From: Rhodopseudomonas palustris
Lineage (GTDB): Bacteria; Pseudomonadota; Alphaproteobacteria; Rhizobiales; Xanthobacteraceae
Reading direction: 5' to 3'
Length of the DNA stretch: 64,000 nucleotides
NCBI GenBank assembly: GCA_016215605.1
Contig: JACRJB010000067.1
Span: 62,001-126,000, forward strand
Position 1 is the first letter of the stretch; every line of letters starts with the position of its first letter. Below the pieces are notes generated by a model. The model searched no databases, was not told where the DNA came from, and saw nothing but the letters and a program-made list of their open reading frames with translations. Position numbers and translations under genes: made by a program. Shown here in pieces: positions 35,138 through 43,850 of this stretch.

Positions 35138-36028
35138 CTAGCGATCGGTGAGGACCCGCTTCAGCCAGTTGCGCAGCGCGACGATCTCCGGATCGTCCCA
35201 ACGCTCCTTCAGCGCCACCAGCTGATAGGTCTCCATATAGACCGAGGAATCGAGCACCTCGACCAGGGCGCCGGAGCGCAGATCCTCCTCGACCAGCACT
35301 TCATTGCCGAGCGCAACGCCCTGGCCGAGCCTCGCCGCTTCGATCGCCAGATGGGCGTGCCAGAGCCGCTGACCACGCAGCGGCGGCAGATCGTCGAGGC
35401 CAGCGAGTTCGAACCAGCGCGTCCACTGCTCGGTGGATTCTTCGTGGATCAGCGCAATTTTCGACAAATCTTCGAGGCTCGCGATCGCCGGATAACGTGC
35501 CAGATAGGCCGGGCTTGCGACCGGAAACACACGCGGGCGCACCAGGACTTCCGCAGTCAGCGGCCCGCGCGCGTCGATCACGTCGGCATAGACGATTTCA
35601 GCGTCCGCTTCGGCGCGTAGCAGGTCGGGATGCGTCAGCGTCGGCTGCAGATTCACTTCCCAATTGCGCGGCGGTCCGGTCAATTCCGGAAGCCGGGACA
35701 ACAGCAGGCGATTGGCGATGCCCGGGATGCACCAGATGTTCAGCGTCGGCAGCGACGTCGGCCGGGCGCACATCGTGGCACGGGCGATGATGTCGAAAGC
35801 CTGCGAAATCTGGGTGTGAAAACTCTGTCCGGCTTCCGTGAGAATGACCCCACGCCCCTCGCCGCGCACCAGCGCGACCCCGAGGGACTTCTGCAAGTTC
35901 TGGAGATGGCGCGACACCACGGTGTGGCTGACCGCGAGTTCGTCTCCCGCGGCGCGCACGCTGCCGGTGCGCCCGACCGCTTCGAAGGCGCGCAGCGCAA
36001 TCAACGACGGCAATCGTCGACGCGTCAT
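35138..36028 (-). CDS. LysR-family transcriptional regulator
   Basis: The 296-residue protein has a winged helix at residues 5-65 (LPSLIALRAFEAVGRTGSVRAAGDELAVS, then VSRHLQNLQKSLG) and a LysR effector domain. The form is GcvA-like (PSLIALRAFE), often seen next to catabolic operons. It lies upstream of gabT on the same strand with a 194-base gap, so it probably activates that operon in response to its substrate. ATG 36028 matches the usual GcvA-type N-terminus; a start at 36061 is possible. Confidence 0.9.
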   Translation of the reverse strand: MTRRRLPSLIALRAFEAVGRTGSVRAAGDELAVSHTVVSRHLQNLQKSLGVALVRGEGRGVILTEAGQSFHTQISQAFDIIARATMCARPTSLPTLNIWCIPGIANRLLLSRLPELTGPPRNWEVNLQPTLTHPDLLRAEADAEIVYADVIDARGPLTAEVLVRPRVFPVASPAYLARYPAIASLEDLSKIALIHEESTEQWTRWFELAGLDDLPPLRGQRLWHAHLAIEAARLGQGVALGNEVLVEEDLRSGALVEVLDSSVYMETYQLVALKERWDDPEIVALRNWLKRVLTDR

Positions 36029-36327
36029 GGACGCTCCGTCACTGGATCGGGATGGCTGCACGCTTGCACCTTATCTCCTTGTCGTCTCTGCACGCTCGCT
36101 CCGCGCTCCTGGCATGCGAAGTTTGAAGTTCGAGCTACCCGGCGAGAATCTTGGCTCTTGTCGCATGCATCCGCAACCGTCACAAATGTCCAAGGCTTCC
36201 ACTTCGCCGCGCATGGCGTATTCGACCTTACGGCATTGCTGGCAATTTTGAACGATCGCAACCCATGCGGCATCGGCACGTTCGCTCGACGAGCCGACCG
36301 CCCCGAACGATCGATGGAGAAGACGGC
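36029..36327. other. Divergent intergenic region between lysR and bisC-like genes
   Basis: These 299 bases separate two divergent genes and should carry both promoters. I found no convincing reading frame, dyad or ModE-type box in it. Confidence 0.5.
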
Positions 36328-38619
36328 ATGAACGACGGCTGGAGCACGCACAGCTCGCATTGGGGCGCCTTCTCGGCACGGTGGGACGGCCGGGACATCG
36401 AAGTCGCACCCGATGCAGGCGACCCGGCGCCGTCGCCGATCCTCGGCAACTTCACCGACGCGCTGCGGCATCGGGCTCGGATCGAACGTCCGATGGTGCG
36501 GCGAAGCTGGCTGAACAAGACGAGCGAGCCGCGAACATTGGACGGCGCGTTCGTCGAACTGGCATGGGACGAGGTTCTCGATCTGCTGGCAACCGAGTTG
36601 TCCCGCGTTCACGCCGATCACGGCGCCGCCGCGATCTTCGGCGGCTCCTACGGCTGGGCCAGCGCCGGCCGCTTCCATCACGCGCAGAGCCAGATTCATC
36701 GGTTTCTGAATGTTGCCTTCGGCGGCTATGTCCGCTCCGTCAACAGCTACAGCGCCGGCGCCTCCGCCGTCATCCTGCCGCACGTGCTCGGCCCGTTCGA
36801 AGCGCTGTCGCGGCGCAACGTCACCTGGGAGCAGGTCAGCGAGCACACCGATGTGGTGCTCGCCTTCGGCGGCATGGCGCTGAAGAATTCGATGGTCGCC
36901 AGCGGCGGCATCAGCCGACACATCGAGCGGGATGCGATGCGCAAGGCCGCCGAGCGCGGCGCACAGTTCTATTGTATCAGCCCGCTGCGCGACGACCTGC
37001 CCGAGCAGGCCGCGGCGACCTGGCTTCCGATCCGGGTCGGCACCGACGTCGCCTTGATGCTCGGGCTGGCGCATAGCCTCGTCGCCGAAAACCTGCACGA
37101 CCGCGATCTTCTCGCGCGCTACTGCAACGGCTACGACAAGTTCGAGCGCTATCTGCTGGGGCTCGACGACCGCCAGCCGAAGCACGCCGGGTGGGCGTCG
37201 GACATCACCGGCATGGCGGCGGCCGAGATCGTCGCGCTCGCCCGCAAGGCGGCGCAGGGACGCACGCTGGTCACCGTGTCGCATTCGCTGCAGCGCGCGC
37301 AATACGGCGAGCAGCCGGTGTGGATGGGCGCGGTGCTGGCCGCCATGCTCGGGCAGATCGGATTGCCCGGCGGCGGCTACAACTACGCGCTCGGCGCGCT
37401 CGGGCACACCGGCCGGCGCGTCAATGCCGTTCCGATCCCGACGATGCCGCAGGGCCGCAACGGCGTCGAAGACTTCATTCCGGTCGCGCGTATCAGCGAC
37501 ATGCTGCTCAATCCCGGCCAGCCGTTCGAGTACAACGGCCGGACGCTGCGCTACCCGGACATCAAGCTGGTGTACTGGGCCGGCGGCAATCCGTTCCATC
37601 ATCATCAGGACATCAACCGGCTGCGCCGCGCCTTCAACGTGCCGCAGACCATCGTGGTCCACGAAACCGCCTGGACGCCGTCGGCGCGCTTCGCCGACAT
37701 CGTGCTGCCGGCGACGATGACGCTGGAGCGCGACGACATCGGCGCGGCCGCGACCGATCCGCGGCTGATCGCAATGCGCAAGCTGGCGCCGCCGATCGGC
37801 GAGGCGCGCGACGACTTCGACATCTTCGCGGCCCTCGCACGGCGCCTCGGCGTCGAGCACCCCTTCACCGAGGGCCGCGACAGCCGGCAGTGGCTGGCCC
37901 ATCTCTACGAGACCACCCGCAAGGCGCTGGCGGCGAAAGGCCTGGACGCGCCGGACTTCGATGAATTCTGGCGCCGCGGTGAACTGGCATTGCCGTCCGA
38001 GCCGGACGACGGCGGCTTTCTGCGCGCCTTCCGCGACGATCCGGACGCCCACAAGCTGCCGACGCCGAGCGGCAAGATCGAAATCTTCTCCGGCACCATC
38101 GCAGGCTTCAACTACGCGGATTGTCCCGGCCATCCGACCTGGCTGCCCTCGACAGAGCCGCCGAGTGCGCGCCATCCGTTGACGTTGATCGCCAACCAGC
38201 CGGCGACGCGATTGCACAGCCAGCTCGATTTCGGCCGGCACAGTCAGTCGCGCAAAGTGGCGGGGCGCGAGGTCGTGCGCCTCAACCCCGTCGATGCGCG
38301 AGCACGCGGCATCGCCGATGGCGACATCGTCCGCTTGTTCAACGATCGTGGCGCCTGTCTGGCGGCCGCCGCGCTCTCCGGCGACGTGGCGGCGGGCGTG
38401 ATCCATCTGCCGACCGGCGCGTGGTACGACCCGCAGGCCGATGGCGACGATCCCGCACTCTGCGTCCATGGCAACCCGAACGTGCTGACGCGGGACATCG
38501 GAACTTCGCGGCTGGCACAAGGCTGCACCGGTCAGGTCAGCGTCGTCGAATGCGAGAAATACCTTGGTCAGTTGCCGCCGATCCGCACCTTCGATCCACC
38601 GCAGCCGGCGGACCGCTGA
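36328..38619 (+). CDS. Molybdopterin oxidoreductase of the DMSO reductase family (BisC/TMAO reductase-like)
   Basis: The 763-residue protein has the order of domains of BisC and DmsA/TorA. SYGWASAGRFHHAQS near 108-122 contains the probable Mo-ligand Ser. IGLPGGGYNY and YWAGGNPFHHHQDINR near 415-430 contact the cofactor. HETAWTPSARFADIVLPA follows near 448-465. The C-terminal domain is LIANQPATRLHSQLD onward. It has no N-terminal iron-sulfur Cys motif and no Tat signal, so it should be cytoplasmic like biotin or methionine sulfoxide reductase BisC. The substrate is an S- or N-oxide by family. Adjacent molybdate uptake genes fit the cofactor need. Confidence 0.85.
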   Translation: MNDGWSTHSSHWGAFSARWDGRDIEVAPDAGDPAPSPILGNFTDALRHRARIERPMVRRSWLNKTSEPRTLDGAFVELAWDEVLDLLATELSRVHADHGAAAIFGGSYGWASAGRFHHAQSQIHRFLNVAFGGYVRSVNSYSAGASAVILPHVLGPFEALSRRNVTWEQVSEHTDVVLAFGGMALKNSMVASGGISRHIERDAMRKAAERGAQFYCISPLRDDLPEQAAATWLPIRVGTDVALMLGLAHSLVAENLHDRDLLARYCNGYDKFERYLLGLDDRQPKHAGWASDITGMAAAEIVALARKAAQGRTLVTVSHSLQRAQYGEQPVWMGAVLAAMLGQIGLPGGGYNYALGALGHTGRRVNAVPIPTMPQGRNGVEDFIPVARISDMLLNPGQPFEYNGRTLRYPDIKLVYWAGGNPFHHHQDINRLRRAFNVPQTIVVHETAWTPSARFADIVLPATMTLERDDIGAAATDPRLIAMRKLAPPIGEARDDFDIFAALARRLGVEHPFTEGRDSRQWLAHLYETTRKALAAKGLDAPDFDEFWRRGELALPSEPDDGGFLRAFRDDPDAHKLPTPSGKIEIFSGTIAGFNYADCPGHPTWLPSTEPPSARHPLTLIANQPATRLHSQLDFGRHSQSRKVAGREVVRLNPVDARARGIADGDIVRLFNDRGACLAAAALSGDVAAGVIHLPTGAWYDPQADGDDPALCVHGNPNVLTRDIGTSRLAQGCTGQVSVVECEKYLGQLPPIRTFDPPQPADR

Positions 38620-38649
38620 CGAGCGTGGTTCGCGGCATGCGATCTGGCC

Positions 38650-39345
38650 TCAGAGGCGCAACGGGCTGGACGCCTTTCGCAGCACTGCAAACACTGCGAT
38701 CGAGACCAGACCGAGTAGTCCGGACAGCACTGCGGCGCGCGCGTACTCGCCGTTGAACACCGCGTTGTAGACCTCGAGCGAGATGGTGTTGGTCTTGCCG
38801 ACGATATTGCCGCCGAGCATCAAGGTGATGCCGACCTCGCCGAGCGAGCGCGCGGTGCCGAGCACCAGGCCGGCGACGAGGGCGCCGCGAATATTGGGAA
38901 GGATGACGAACACAAGCGTGTCGAGTTCACCGCGGCCCAGTGTGCGCGACGCTTCGCCGAGGCTGCGCGAGACGCTCGCGATCGCCGCCTCGATCGGCTT
39001 CACCACCAGCGGCAGGCCTGCGATCACCGACGCGAGCAGCACGCCCTCGACCGAGAAGACGAAACTCAGTCCCAGGCTGGCGTCGAACCAATGCCCGACC
39101 GGACTGCGCCTTCCGAGCAGCAACAGCAGAAAAAATCCCAGCGCGATCGGTGGGAACACCAGCGGGATCGTGACCACCGCATCGAGCAAAGTACGGCCCG
39201 GCCAATTCGGTTTGGCCAATGCCCATCCGAGCATTGTCCCGAGGATGGCGTGCAGCACCAGCGTCGCGGCGGCGATCTCGAGCGACAGCGTCGCCGGACG
39301 GATCAACGACGGATCCCGCAACGCCTCGGCGACCGCGTCGAGCAT
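38650..39345 (-). CDS. modB: Molybdate ABC transporter permease
   Basis: The 231-residue inner-membrane protein has five to six helices. It starts LSLEIAAATLVLHAILGTMLGWALA, and has LVFPPIALGFFLLLLLGRRSP, the EAA loop LGRGELDTLVFVILPNIRGALVAGL, and GEVGITLMLGGNIVGKTNTISLEVYN at the C-terminus, a strong ModB signature. It lies six bases downstream of modA and converges with the BisC-like gene. Its ATPase partner modC is encoded divergently. Confidence 0.93.
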   Translation of the reverse strand: MLDAVAEALRDPSLIRPATLSLEIAAATLVLHAILGTMLGWALAKPNWPGRTLLDAVVTIPLVFPPIALGFFLLLLLGRRSPVGHWFDASLGLSFVFSVEGVLLASVIAGLPLVVKPIEAAIASVSRSLGEASRTLGRGELDTLVFVILPNIRGALVAGLVLGTARSLGEVGITLMLGGNIVGKTNTISLEVYNAVFNGEYARAAVLSGLLGLVSIAVFAVLRKASSPLRL

Positions 39346-39351
39346 CGCGCG

Positions 39352-40080
39352 CTAGAGTCCGTAGCGATTCAGAATCTCGCGCGCCGGCGCCGAGCCGAGA
39401 AAGCCGACGAAACCCTCCGCCGCCTTGGTGGTCGGCGCACGCACGGCACAGACGATCTCCACCGGATCGTAGAGCCCTTTGTCCACCGCGACGAAGCCGC
39501 CGATATTCGCCGCCGCGCCGATCGCATCGGTAGCATTGACGAAGCCGGCGTCGACCTCGCCGCTGGCGACGTAACTCGTGACCTGAGGCACGGTAGCGAC
39601 CGCGATCAGCCGCGGGTCGATCGTCGCGGCGAGCGCGCTTCGTTCGAGAAACTGGCGTCCGGCCTTCCCGTAGATCGCACTGGCTTGATCCGGGATGCCG
39701 ATCCGTTTGAATTCCGGCCCCGCAATCTCCTCGGCCTTGGTCAGCGTCAGACCTTTCCGATAGGCGACCACCAGCTTGCCGAATCCGAGAGAGACCATTC
39801 GTTCGAACGCGACGCCTTGCGCGCGCTCCAGCACCGTGCGGTCCCCGCAGACGATGGCGATCTGTGCGCTTTCGCGCGCCTGCGCCAACACCTGGCCCAT
39901 GTGGCCGTAGATCTGAAGCACCTTGTCGCCTGACTGCTGTTCATAGGCTGCAGCGACTTCGGCGATCGGTCGCCGATAGCCGGCGCCCGCGGCCAGCGTC
40001 GTTTCCTCCGCCAAAGCGGGGCCGAGGAGGAGCACAACGGCCGCGCCGGTCAGGGCGCCCCGACGAAGACTGAACAGCAT
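39352..40080 (-). CDS. modA: Molybdate ABC transporter substrate-binding protein
   Basis: The 242-residue precursor has a Sec signal peptide (GALTGAAVVLLLGPALAEE, cleavage near residue 24). The mature protein begins TTLAAGAGYRRPIAEVA. QIAIVCGDRTVLERA, DQASAIYGKAGRQFLE and SGEVDAGFVNATDA follow the class II (ModA-like) binding-protein pattern, although the canonical first-strand serine block is less typical (AAGAGY). This is a divergent ModA-like protein, possibly of a distinct affinity class. It is transcribed before modB from the Mo-box promoter at 40134. Confidence 0.87.
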   Translation of the reverse strand: MLFSLRRGALTGAAVVLLLGPALAEETTLAAGAGYRRPIAEVAAAYEQQSGDKVLQIYGHMGQVLAQARESAQIAIVCGDRTVLERAQGVAFERMVSLGFGKLVVAYRKGLTLTKAEEIAGPEFKRIGIPDQASAIYGKAGRQFLERSALAATIDPRLIAVATVPQVTSYVASGEVDAGFVNATDAIGAAANIGGFVAVDKGLYDPVEIVCAVRAPTTKAAEGFVGFLGSAPAREILNRYGL

Positions 40081-40133
40081 CGAGAACTCCGCAAAGGTTC
40101 GAGCGACAAGCCAGCGTTACCAGCTTCCAATTT

Positions 40134-40157
40134 CGTTGTATATTGCACTATATAACG
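40134..40157. promoter_or_regulatory. ModE-type molybdate-responsive operator (Mo-box)
   Basis: The half-sites CGTTGTATA (40134-40142) and TATATAACG (40149-40157) form an inverted repeat with one mismatch and a six-base spacer. This matches the CGTTATATA-type ModE/MopA consensus. It sits 54 bases before modA and 24 bases before modC, so a single bound repressor could close both promoters when molybdate is plentiful. No modE gene lies in the window. Confidence 0.8.
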
Positions 40158-40180
40158 CTGTGGATGGCCAGAGCATCGAA

Positions 40181-41092
40181 ATGGCGGACGGACGGGGAGA
40201 TGGCATCGAGCTGAAGGTCCGGACAACGTTGAGCGGGCCGGCGGGGCCCTTCGATCTGGAGATCGAACTCGGCATTGCGCCGGGCACCCTGCTCGCGATC
40301 ACCGGGCCATCGGGCGCAGGCAAGACCACCCTGCTCCGGATCATTGCCGGACTTGCCGATCCGCACCACGCGCGGCTGCGGGTGGGATCGGCACTGTGGT
40401 GCGACACGCAGGCGAAGCTGAAGCTGCCGACACGGAAGCGCTCGATCGGCTTCGTGTTTCAGGACTACGCGCTGTTTCCGAACATGACGGTGCGGGGCAA
40501 TGTCGACTACGCCGTCGGCTCGCGCACGCGTGCGGCGGTGGTCGACGAACTGCTGCAACTGGTCGAGCTCGACGGCCTGGCGCAGCAATTTCCCGATCGC
40601 CTCTCCGGCGGGCAGAAGCAACGCCTGGCGCTGATCCGGGCGCTGGCCCGGCGTCCGTCGCTGCTGATGCTCGACGAGCCGCTGTCGGCGCTCGACCCGG
40701 CGATGCGCCGCAAGCTGCAGGACGACCTCCGCCGGCTACATCGTCGTTTCGGCACGACGACGCTGATCGTCAGTCATGACGCGTCCGAGATCTTGCGGCT
40801 CGCCGACCGGGTGATCCGGCTCGACCACGGCCGGGTGGTGTTCGACGGTCCGCCCGCGGCAGCATACGGCGCGCCTGCGGCGGACGAGCGGCTGGTCCTC
40901 GTCGGCGAATATCTCGGCGATCTCGACGAAACCGGCCGTTGCAGCGTTCTGATCGATGGACACCATCGACGCCTTCGGTTGGACGATGCAGCTGTGTCGG
41001 GTTTGGCGGTCGGTGACAGGATCGCGCTTCGCGTCGATGAGGCAGCGGCCAGCCCACTGGTTGCGGTGACGACACCTGCTCGACAGCGCTGA
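40181..41092 (+). CDS. modC: Molybdate ABC transporter ATPase
   Basis: The 303-residue ATPase has Walker A GPSGAGKTT near 41-49, FQDYALFPNMTV typical of ModC/CysA, signature LSGGQKQR and Walker B LLMLDEPLSALDP near 160-172. A short C-terminal domain (VLIDGHHRRLRLDD; VGDRIALRVDEA) resembles the molybdate-binding TOBE/MOP fold. I place the start at ATG 40181 because upstream in-frame TTG (40136) and GTG (40160) codons lie in or directly beside the Mo-box. It is divergent from modA-modB, an uncommon split of modABC. Confidence 0.88.
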   Translation: MADGRGDGIELKVRTTLSGPAGPFDLEIELGIAPGTLLAITGPSGAGKTTLLRIIAGLADPHHARLRVGSALWCDTQAKLKLPTRKRSIGFVFQDYALFPNMTVRGNVDYAVGSRTRAAVVDELLQLVELDGLAQQFPDRLSGGQKQRLALIRALARRPSLLMLDEPLSALDPAMRRKLQDDLRRLHRRFGTTTLIVSHDASEILRLADRVIRLDHGRVVFDGPPAAAYGAPAADERLVLVGEYLGDLDETGRCSVLIDGHHRRLRLDDAAVSGLAVGDRIALRVDEAAASPLVAVTTPARQR

Positions 41093-41474
41093 AACAGCAA
41101 TTGATCAGCTCTGCCTTGGGCGCGAGCAGTCGCCGACCAGACGCCCCGACGTCATTGGCGGCAATGCTACTCACTCGCAACAACACATCAGCAAGCGCGA
41201 TGATCAGCGCGCGCCCCGCGGCGCCATCACCCGCAGCTATACAACGCCTTGAATTTACTCATTGTTGCTCATTGTGTCGAATTGACCAGGCCGGAGAAAA
41301 GTGCAGATTTACCAGCAGTTCCGCATCTAGGAACTACGCGCATCTTCGTTTCGCACGGAGTCGCGAGACTGCGCTGGGGATCGCATCCTCCAAGAAACTC
41401 TCTGAGAGAACGCTCGCGGAAGGACCATGCGTCCGCCGTGACGCCGATGTTTTGCAGATTGAAAGGAAGTCCTG
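41093..41474 (+). other. Intergenic region upstream of mosB
   Basis: These 382 bases should hold the mosBA promoter. I see a tandem CTCATTGT at 41258-41265 and 41268-41275 (10-base period) and AAGGAAG as the mosB ribosome site. No second Mo-box, clear sigma-54 promoter or NifA site is visible, and no convincing gene. Confidence 0.4.
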
Positions 41475-42287
41475 ATGGCCAACTCGACCGCGGAGCTCGA
41501 AGCGCTCCTGATGCAACGATCGCTGACCGATCCGCAGCTGCTGGCAGCTGCGGATTCGGCTCCCGATTACCGCATCCTGCCGGACGCCACCGTGATCAAG
41601 GTCGGCGGGCAGAGCGTCATCGATCGCGGCCGCTCGGCGGTGTATCCGCTGATCGACGAAATCGTCGCGGCTCGCAAGTCGCACAAGCTCCTGATCGGCA
41701 CCGGCGCCGGCACCCGCGCGCGGCATCTGTATTCGATCGCGGCCGGACTGAGCCTGCCGGCGGGCGTGCTGTCGCAGCTCGGCGCTTCGGTCGCCAATCA
41801 GAATGCCGAGATGCTCGGGCAGTTGCTCGCCAAACACGGCATCTCGGCGGTGGGCGATGCCGGTCTCTCGGCCGTGCCGCTGTATCTCGCCGAGGTCAAC
41901 GCCGTGGTGTTCAGCGGCATGCCGCCCTACGGGTTGTGGATGCGGCCCGCGCCCGAGGGCGTGATCCCGCCGTATCGGACCGACGCGGGTTGTTTCCTCG
42001 TTGCCGAACAGTTCGGCTGCAAGGCGATGATCTATGTGAAGGACGAGAACGGCCTCTACACTGCCAACCCGAAGACCGCCAAGGACGCCACCTTCATTCC
42101 GAAAATCTCGGTCGACGAGATGAAGGCCAAGGGCCTGCAGGATTCGATCCTCGAATTCCCGGTGCTCGACTTGCTCAAATCAGCGCGCCACGTCCGGCAA
42201 GTTCAGGTCGTCAACGGCCTCGTTCCGGGCAACCTCACCCGCGCGCTCGCCGGCGAACACGTCGGCACCATCATCACCGCGAGCTGA
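41475..42287 (+). CDS. mosB: Molybdenum storage protein beta subunit
   Basis: The 270-residue protein nearly matches Azotobacter vinelandii MosB as I recall it: N-terminus [20 protein letters not shown], amino-acid-kinase-fold [13 protein letters not shown] near 36-48, [43 protein letters not shown] and C-terminal [11 protein letters not shown]. With MosA it forms an (alpha-beta)3 cage that stores around a hundred Mo atoms as polyoxomolybdate clusters, loading with ATP. It is followed after 14 bases by mosA. The setting beside mod genes and draT fits provision of Mo for nitrogenase. Confidence 0.95.
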   Translation: MANSTAELEALLMQRSLTDPQLLAAADSAPDYRILPDATVIKVGGQSVIDRGRSAVYPLIDEIVAARKSHKLLIGTGAGTRARHLYSIAAGLSLPAGVLSQLGASVANQNAEMLGQLLAKHGISAVGDAGLSAVPLYLAEVNAVVFSGMPPYGLWMRPAPEGVIPPYRTDAGCFLVAEQFGCKAMIYVKDENGLYTANPKTAKDATFIPKISVDEMKAKGLQDSILEFPVLDLLKSARHVRQVQVVNGLVPGNLTRALAGEHVGTIITAS

Positions 42288-42301
42288 AGAGAATCACCAT
42301 C

Positions 42302-43138
42302 ATGGCTGACACCACCACCATCAAACACGTCGCTTCGCCGCTCGCGCGCCAGACTTTGCTCGACGGCGATCTCACCCGCCCGGTCGCCGGCAAGCGTCCG
42401 ATCCGGATTCTGCCGTGGCTGCAGGTCGTCAAGATCGGCGGCCGCTCGATCATGGATCGCGGCGCCGACGGGATCCTGCCGATTGTCGACGAACTGCGGA
42501 AGCTGCTGCCCGAACATCGCCTGCTGATCCTGACCGGCGCCGGGATTCGCGCCCGCCATCTCTACAGCGTCGCGCTCGACCTCGGCCTGCCGGTCGGCTC
42601 GCTCGCCCCGCTCGGCGCCAGCGAGGCCGGCCAGAACGGCCACATCCTCGCGACGCTGCTGGCGCCGGACGGCGTCTCCTATGTCGAGAAGGCGACCGTC
42701 GCCGACCAACTCGCGATCCACCTCAGCGCCACCCGCGCGGTGGTGGCGAGCGCCTATCCGCCCTACCACAGCCACGAGTTTCCCGGCTCGCGGATCCCGA
42801 CGCATCGTGCCGACACCGGCGCGTTCCTGATCGCCGATGCGCTCGGCGCGGCCGGCCTCACGCTGGTCGAGGACGTCGACGGCATCTACGACGCCGACCC
42901 CAACGCCGAGGGCGGCGACAAGGCGAAGCTGCTCGGCGATGTCAGCGCCGCCGACCTCGCCAGGCACAGCGGCACGTTGCCGATCGACCGCGCGATGGTC
43001 GAGGTGATGGCGAATGCCCGCCACATCGCGCGTGTGCAACTGGTGAACGGGCTCAAGCCCGGACGGCTCACCGCCGCGCTGCGCGGCGAGCATGTCGGCA
43101 CCATCATCCGCACAGGTGCGCGGCCGGCCGAGGTTTGA
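42302..43138 (+). CDS. mosA: Molybdenum storage protein alpha subunit
   Basis: The 278-residue protein matches Mos[32 protein letters not shown] near 38-55, [13 protein letters not shown], and the His-rich [21 protein letters not shown] near 156-176, whose histidines line the polyoxomolybdate pocket in A. vinelandii. [12 protein letters not shown] and [11 protein letters not shown] close the fold. One of three consecutive histidines in the Azotobacter loop (HHH) reads HSH here. It is co-transcribed with mosB, and a hairpin follows at 43200. Confidence 0.95.
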   Translation: MADTTTIKHVASPLARQTLLDGDLTRPVAGKRPIRILPWLQVVKIGGRSIMDRGADGILPIVDELRKLLPEHRLLILTGAGIRARHLYSVALDLGLPVGSLAPLGASEAGQNGHILATLLAPDGVSYVEKATVADQLAIHLSATRAVVASAYPPYHSHEFPGSRIPTHRADTGAFLIADALGAAGLTLVEDVDGIYDADPNAEGGDKAKLLGDVSAADLARHSGTLPIDRAMVEVMANARHIARVQLVNGLKPGRLTAALRGEHVGTIIRTGARPAEV

Positions 43139-43199
43139 TCTGAAGGCCGATACATGGCGCATGGCGGATTTCATCGCTGGCCATGATCTGGTAACCTCT

Positions 43200-43230
43200 G
43201 CTCAGCGCGCGCCGTAAGCGTGCGCTGAGC
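43200..43230 (+). terminator. Hairpin downstream of mosA
   Basis: CTCAGCGCGCGC (43201-43212) pairs with GCGTGCGCTGAG (43218-43229) with one mismatch around a CGTAA loop. No T run follows, so it could be a factor-dependent terminator or an mRNA-stabilising stem of the mosBA transcript. Confidence 0.4.
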
Positions 43231-43295
43231 GCCGGAACGAGGGTTCCAACCAAATCGCCGACCGCGCCTTGCGGCCGTGTGTTGGAGCTTTATCG

Positions 43296-43817
43296 ATGAT
43301 GATCCCTTCCGCTGTCCGACAGCTGCTTCTCCCTGCACTTCTGGTTGTGATCGCCTCGGCCGCCTCCGCCGCCGAGCCGAGCGGCTGCGCAGCCTTCAAA
43401 TGGCCGGTCGATCGCGAGCGCGCGATGCTGACGGCCCCTGATGTGACGCGGCTCGACACCGGCGCGGAACTTGCCGCTCCGCCGACGACGGCGATGAAAC
43501 TGGTGTTGCGGCCGACCGCCGAGGCGGCGCTGCCGACCCCGCCGGAGCGCGGCTCGGCGACGGACCGCTTTGCCGGCTTCCTGCGCATCGAAAAGATCGC
43601 CAAACCGGGCAACTACACGATCGCGCTGTCATCGGCCGGCTGGCTGGATGTCGTGCAGGACGGCAAGCTTCTCAAGCCGACAGCGTTCAGCGGTGCGACC
43701 GACTGCGCCGGCATCCGCAAGCTGGTGCGCTATGAACTCGGCGCCGGCAAATTGCTACTACAGATCAGCGGCGTGGACAGCGACGCGATCGTGCTCGCGA
43801 TCCTGCCGGTCGATTGA
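43296..43817 (+). CDS. Secreted protein of unknown function
   Basis: The 173-residue protein has a signal peptide (LLLPALLVVIASAASA, cleavage near residue 25). The mature domain starts CAAFKWPVDRERAML and ends KLLLQISGVDSDAIVLAI. The C-terminal half (GNYTIALSSAGWLDVVQDGKL) looks like a beta-sandwich. Two cysteines (SGCAAF, TDCAGI) could form a disulfide. I do not recognise a named family. GGAG precedes the first of two adjacent ATG codons. It lies between mosA and draT on the same strand, but gaps of 157 and 33 bases leave operon membership uncertain. Confidence 0.75.
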   Translation: MMIPSAVRQLLLPALLVVIASAASAAEPSGCAAFKWPVDRERAMLTAPDVTRLDTGAELAAPPTTAMKLVLRPTAEAALPTPPERGSATDRFAGFLRIEKIAKPGNYTIALSSAGWLDVVQDGKLLKPTAFSGATDCAGIRKLVRYELGAGKLLLQISGVDSDAIVLAILPVD

Positions 43818-43850
43818 CAGGGACCGCGCTGCGACCGCAGCCCGAAGCGC

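Noticed and set aside
36025-38520. Long minus-strand open frame opposite the BisC-like gene
   Set aside because: A reverse-frame artefact of GC-rich coding; the plus-strand molybdopterin oxidoreductase motifs are decisive.
40136-40180. Longer modC starting at TTG 40136
   Set aside because: This start would lie inside the left arm of the Mo-box and has no ribosome site; ATG 40181 is compatible with the ATPase domain boundary.
41155-41175. Sigma-54 promoter before mosB (TGGCGGCAATGCT)
   Set aside because: The GG and GC dinucleotides are not 10 bases apart as required for a -24/-12 promoter.
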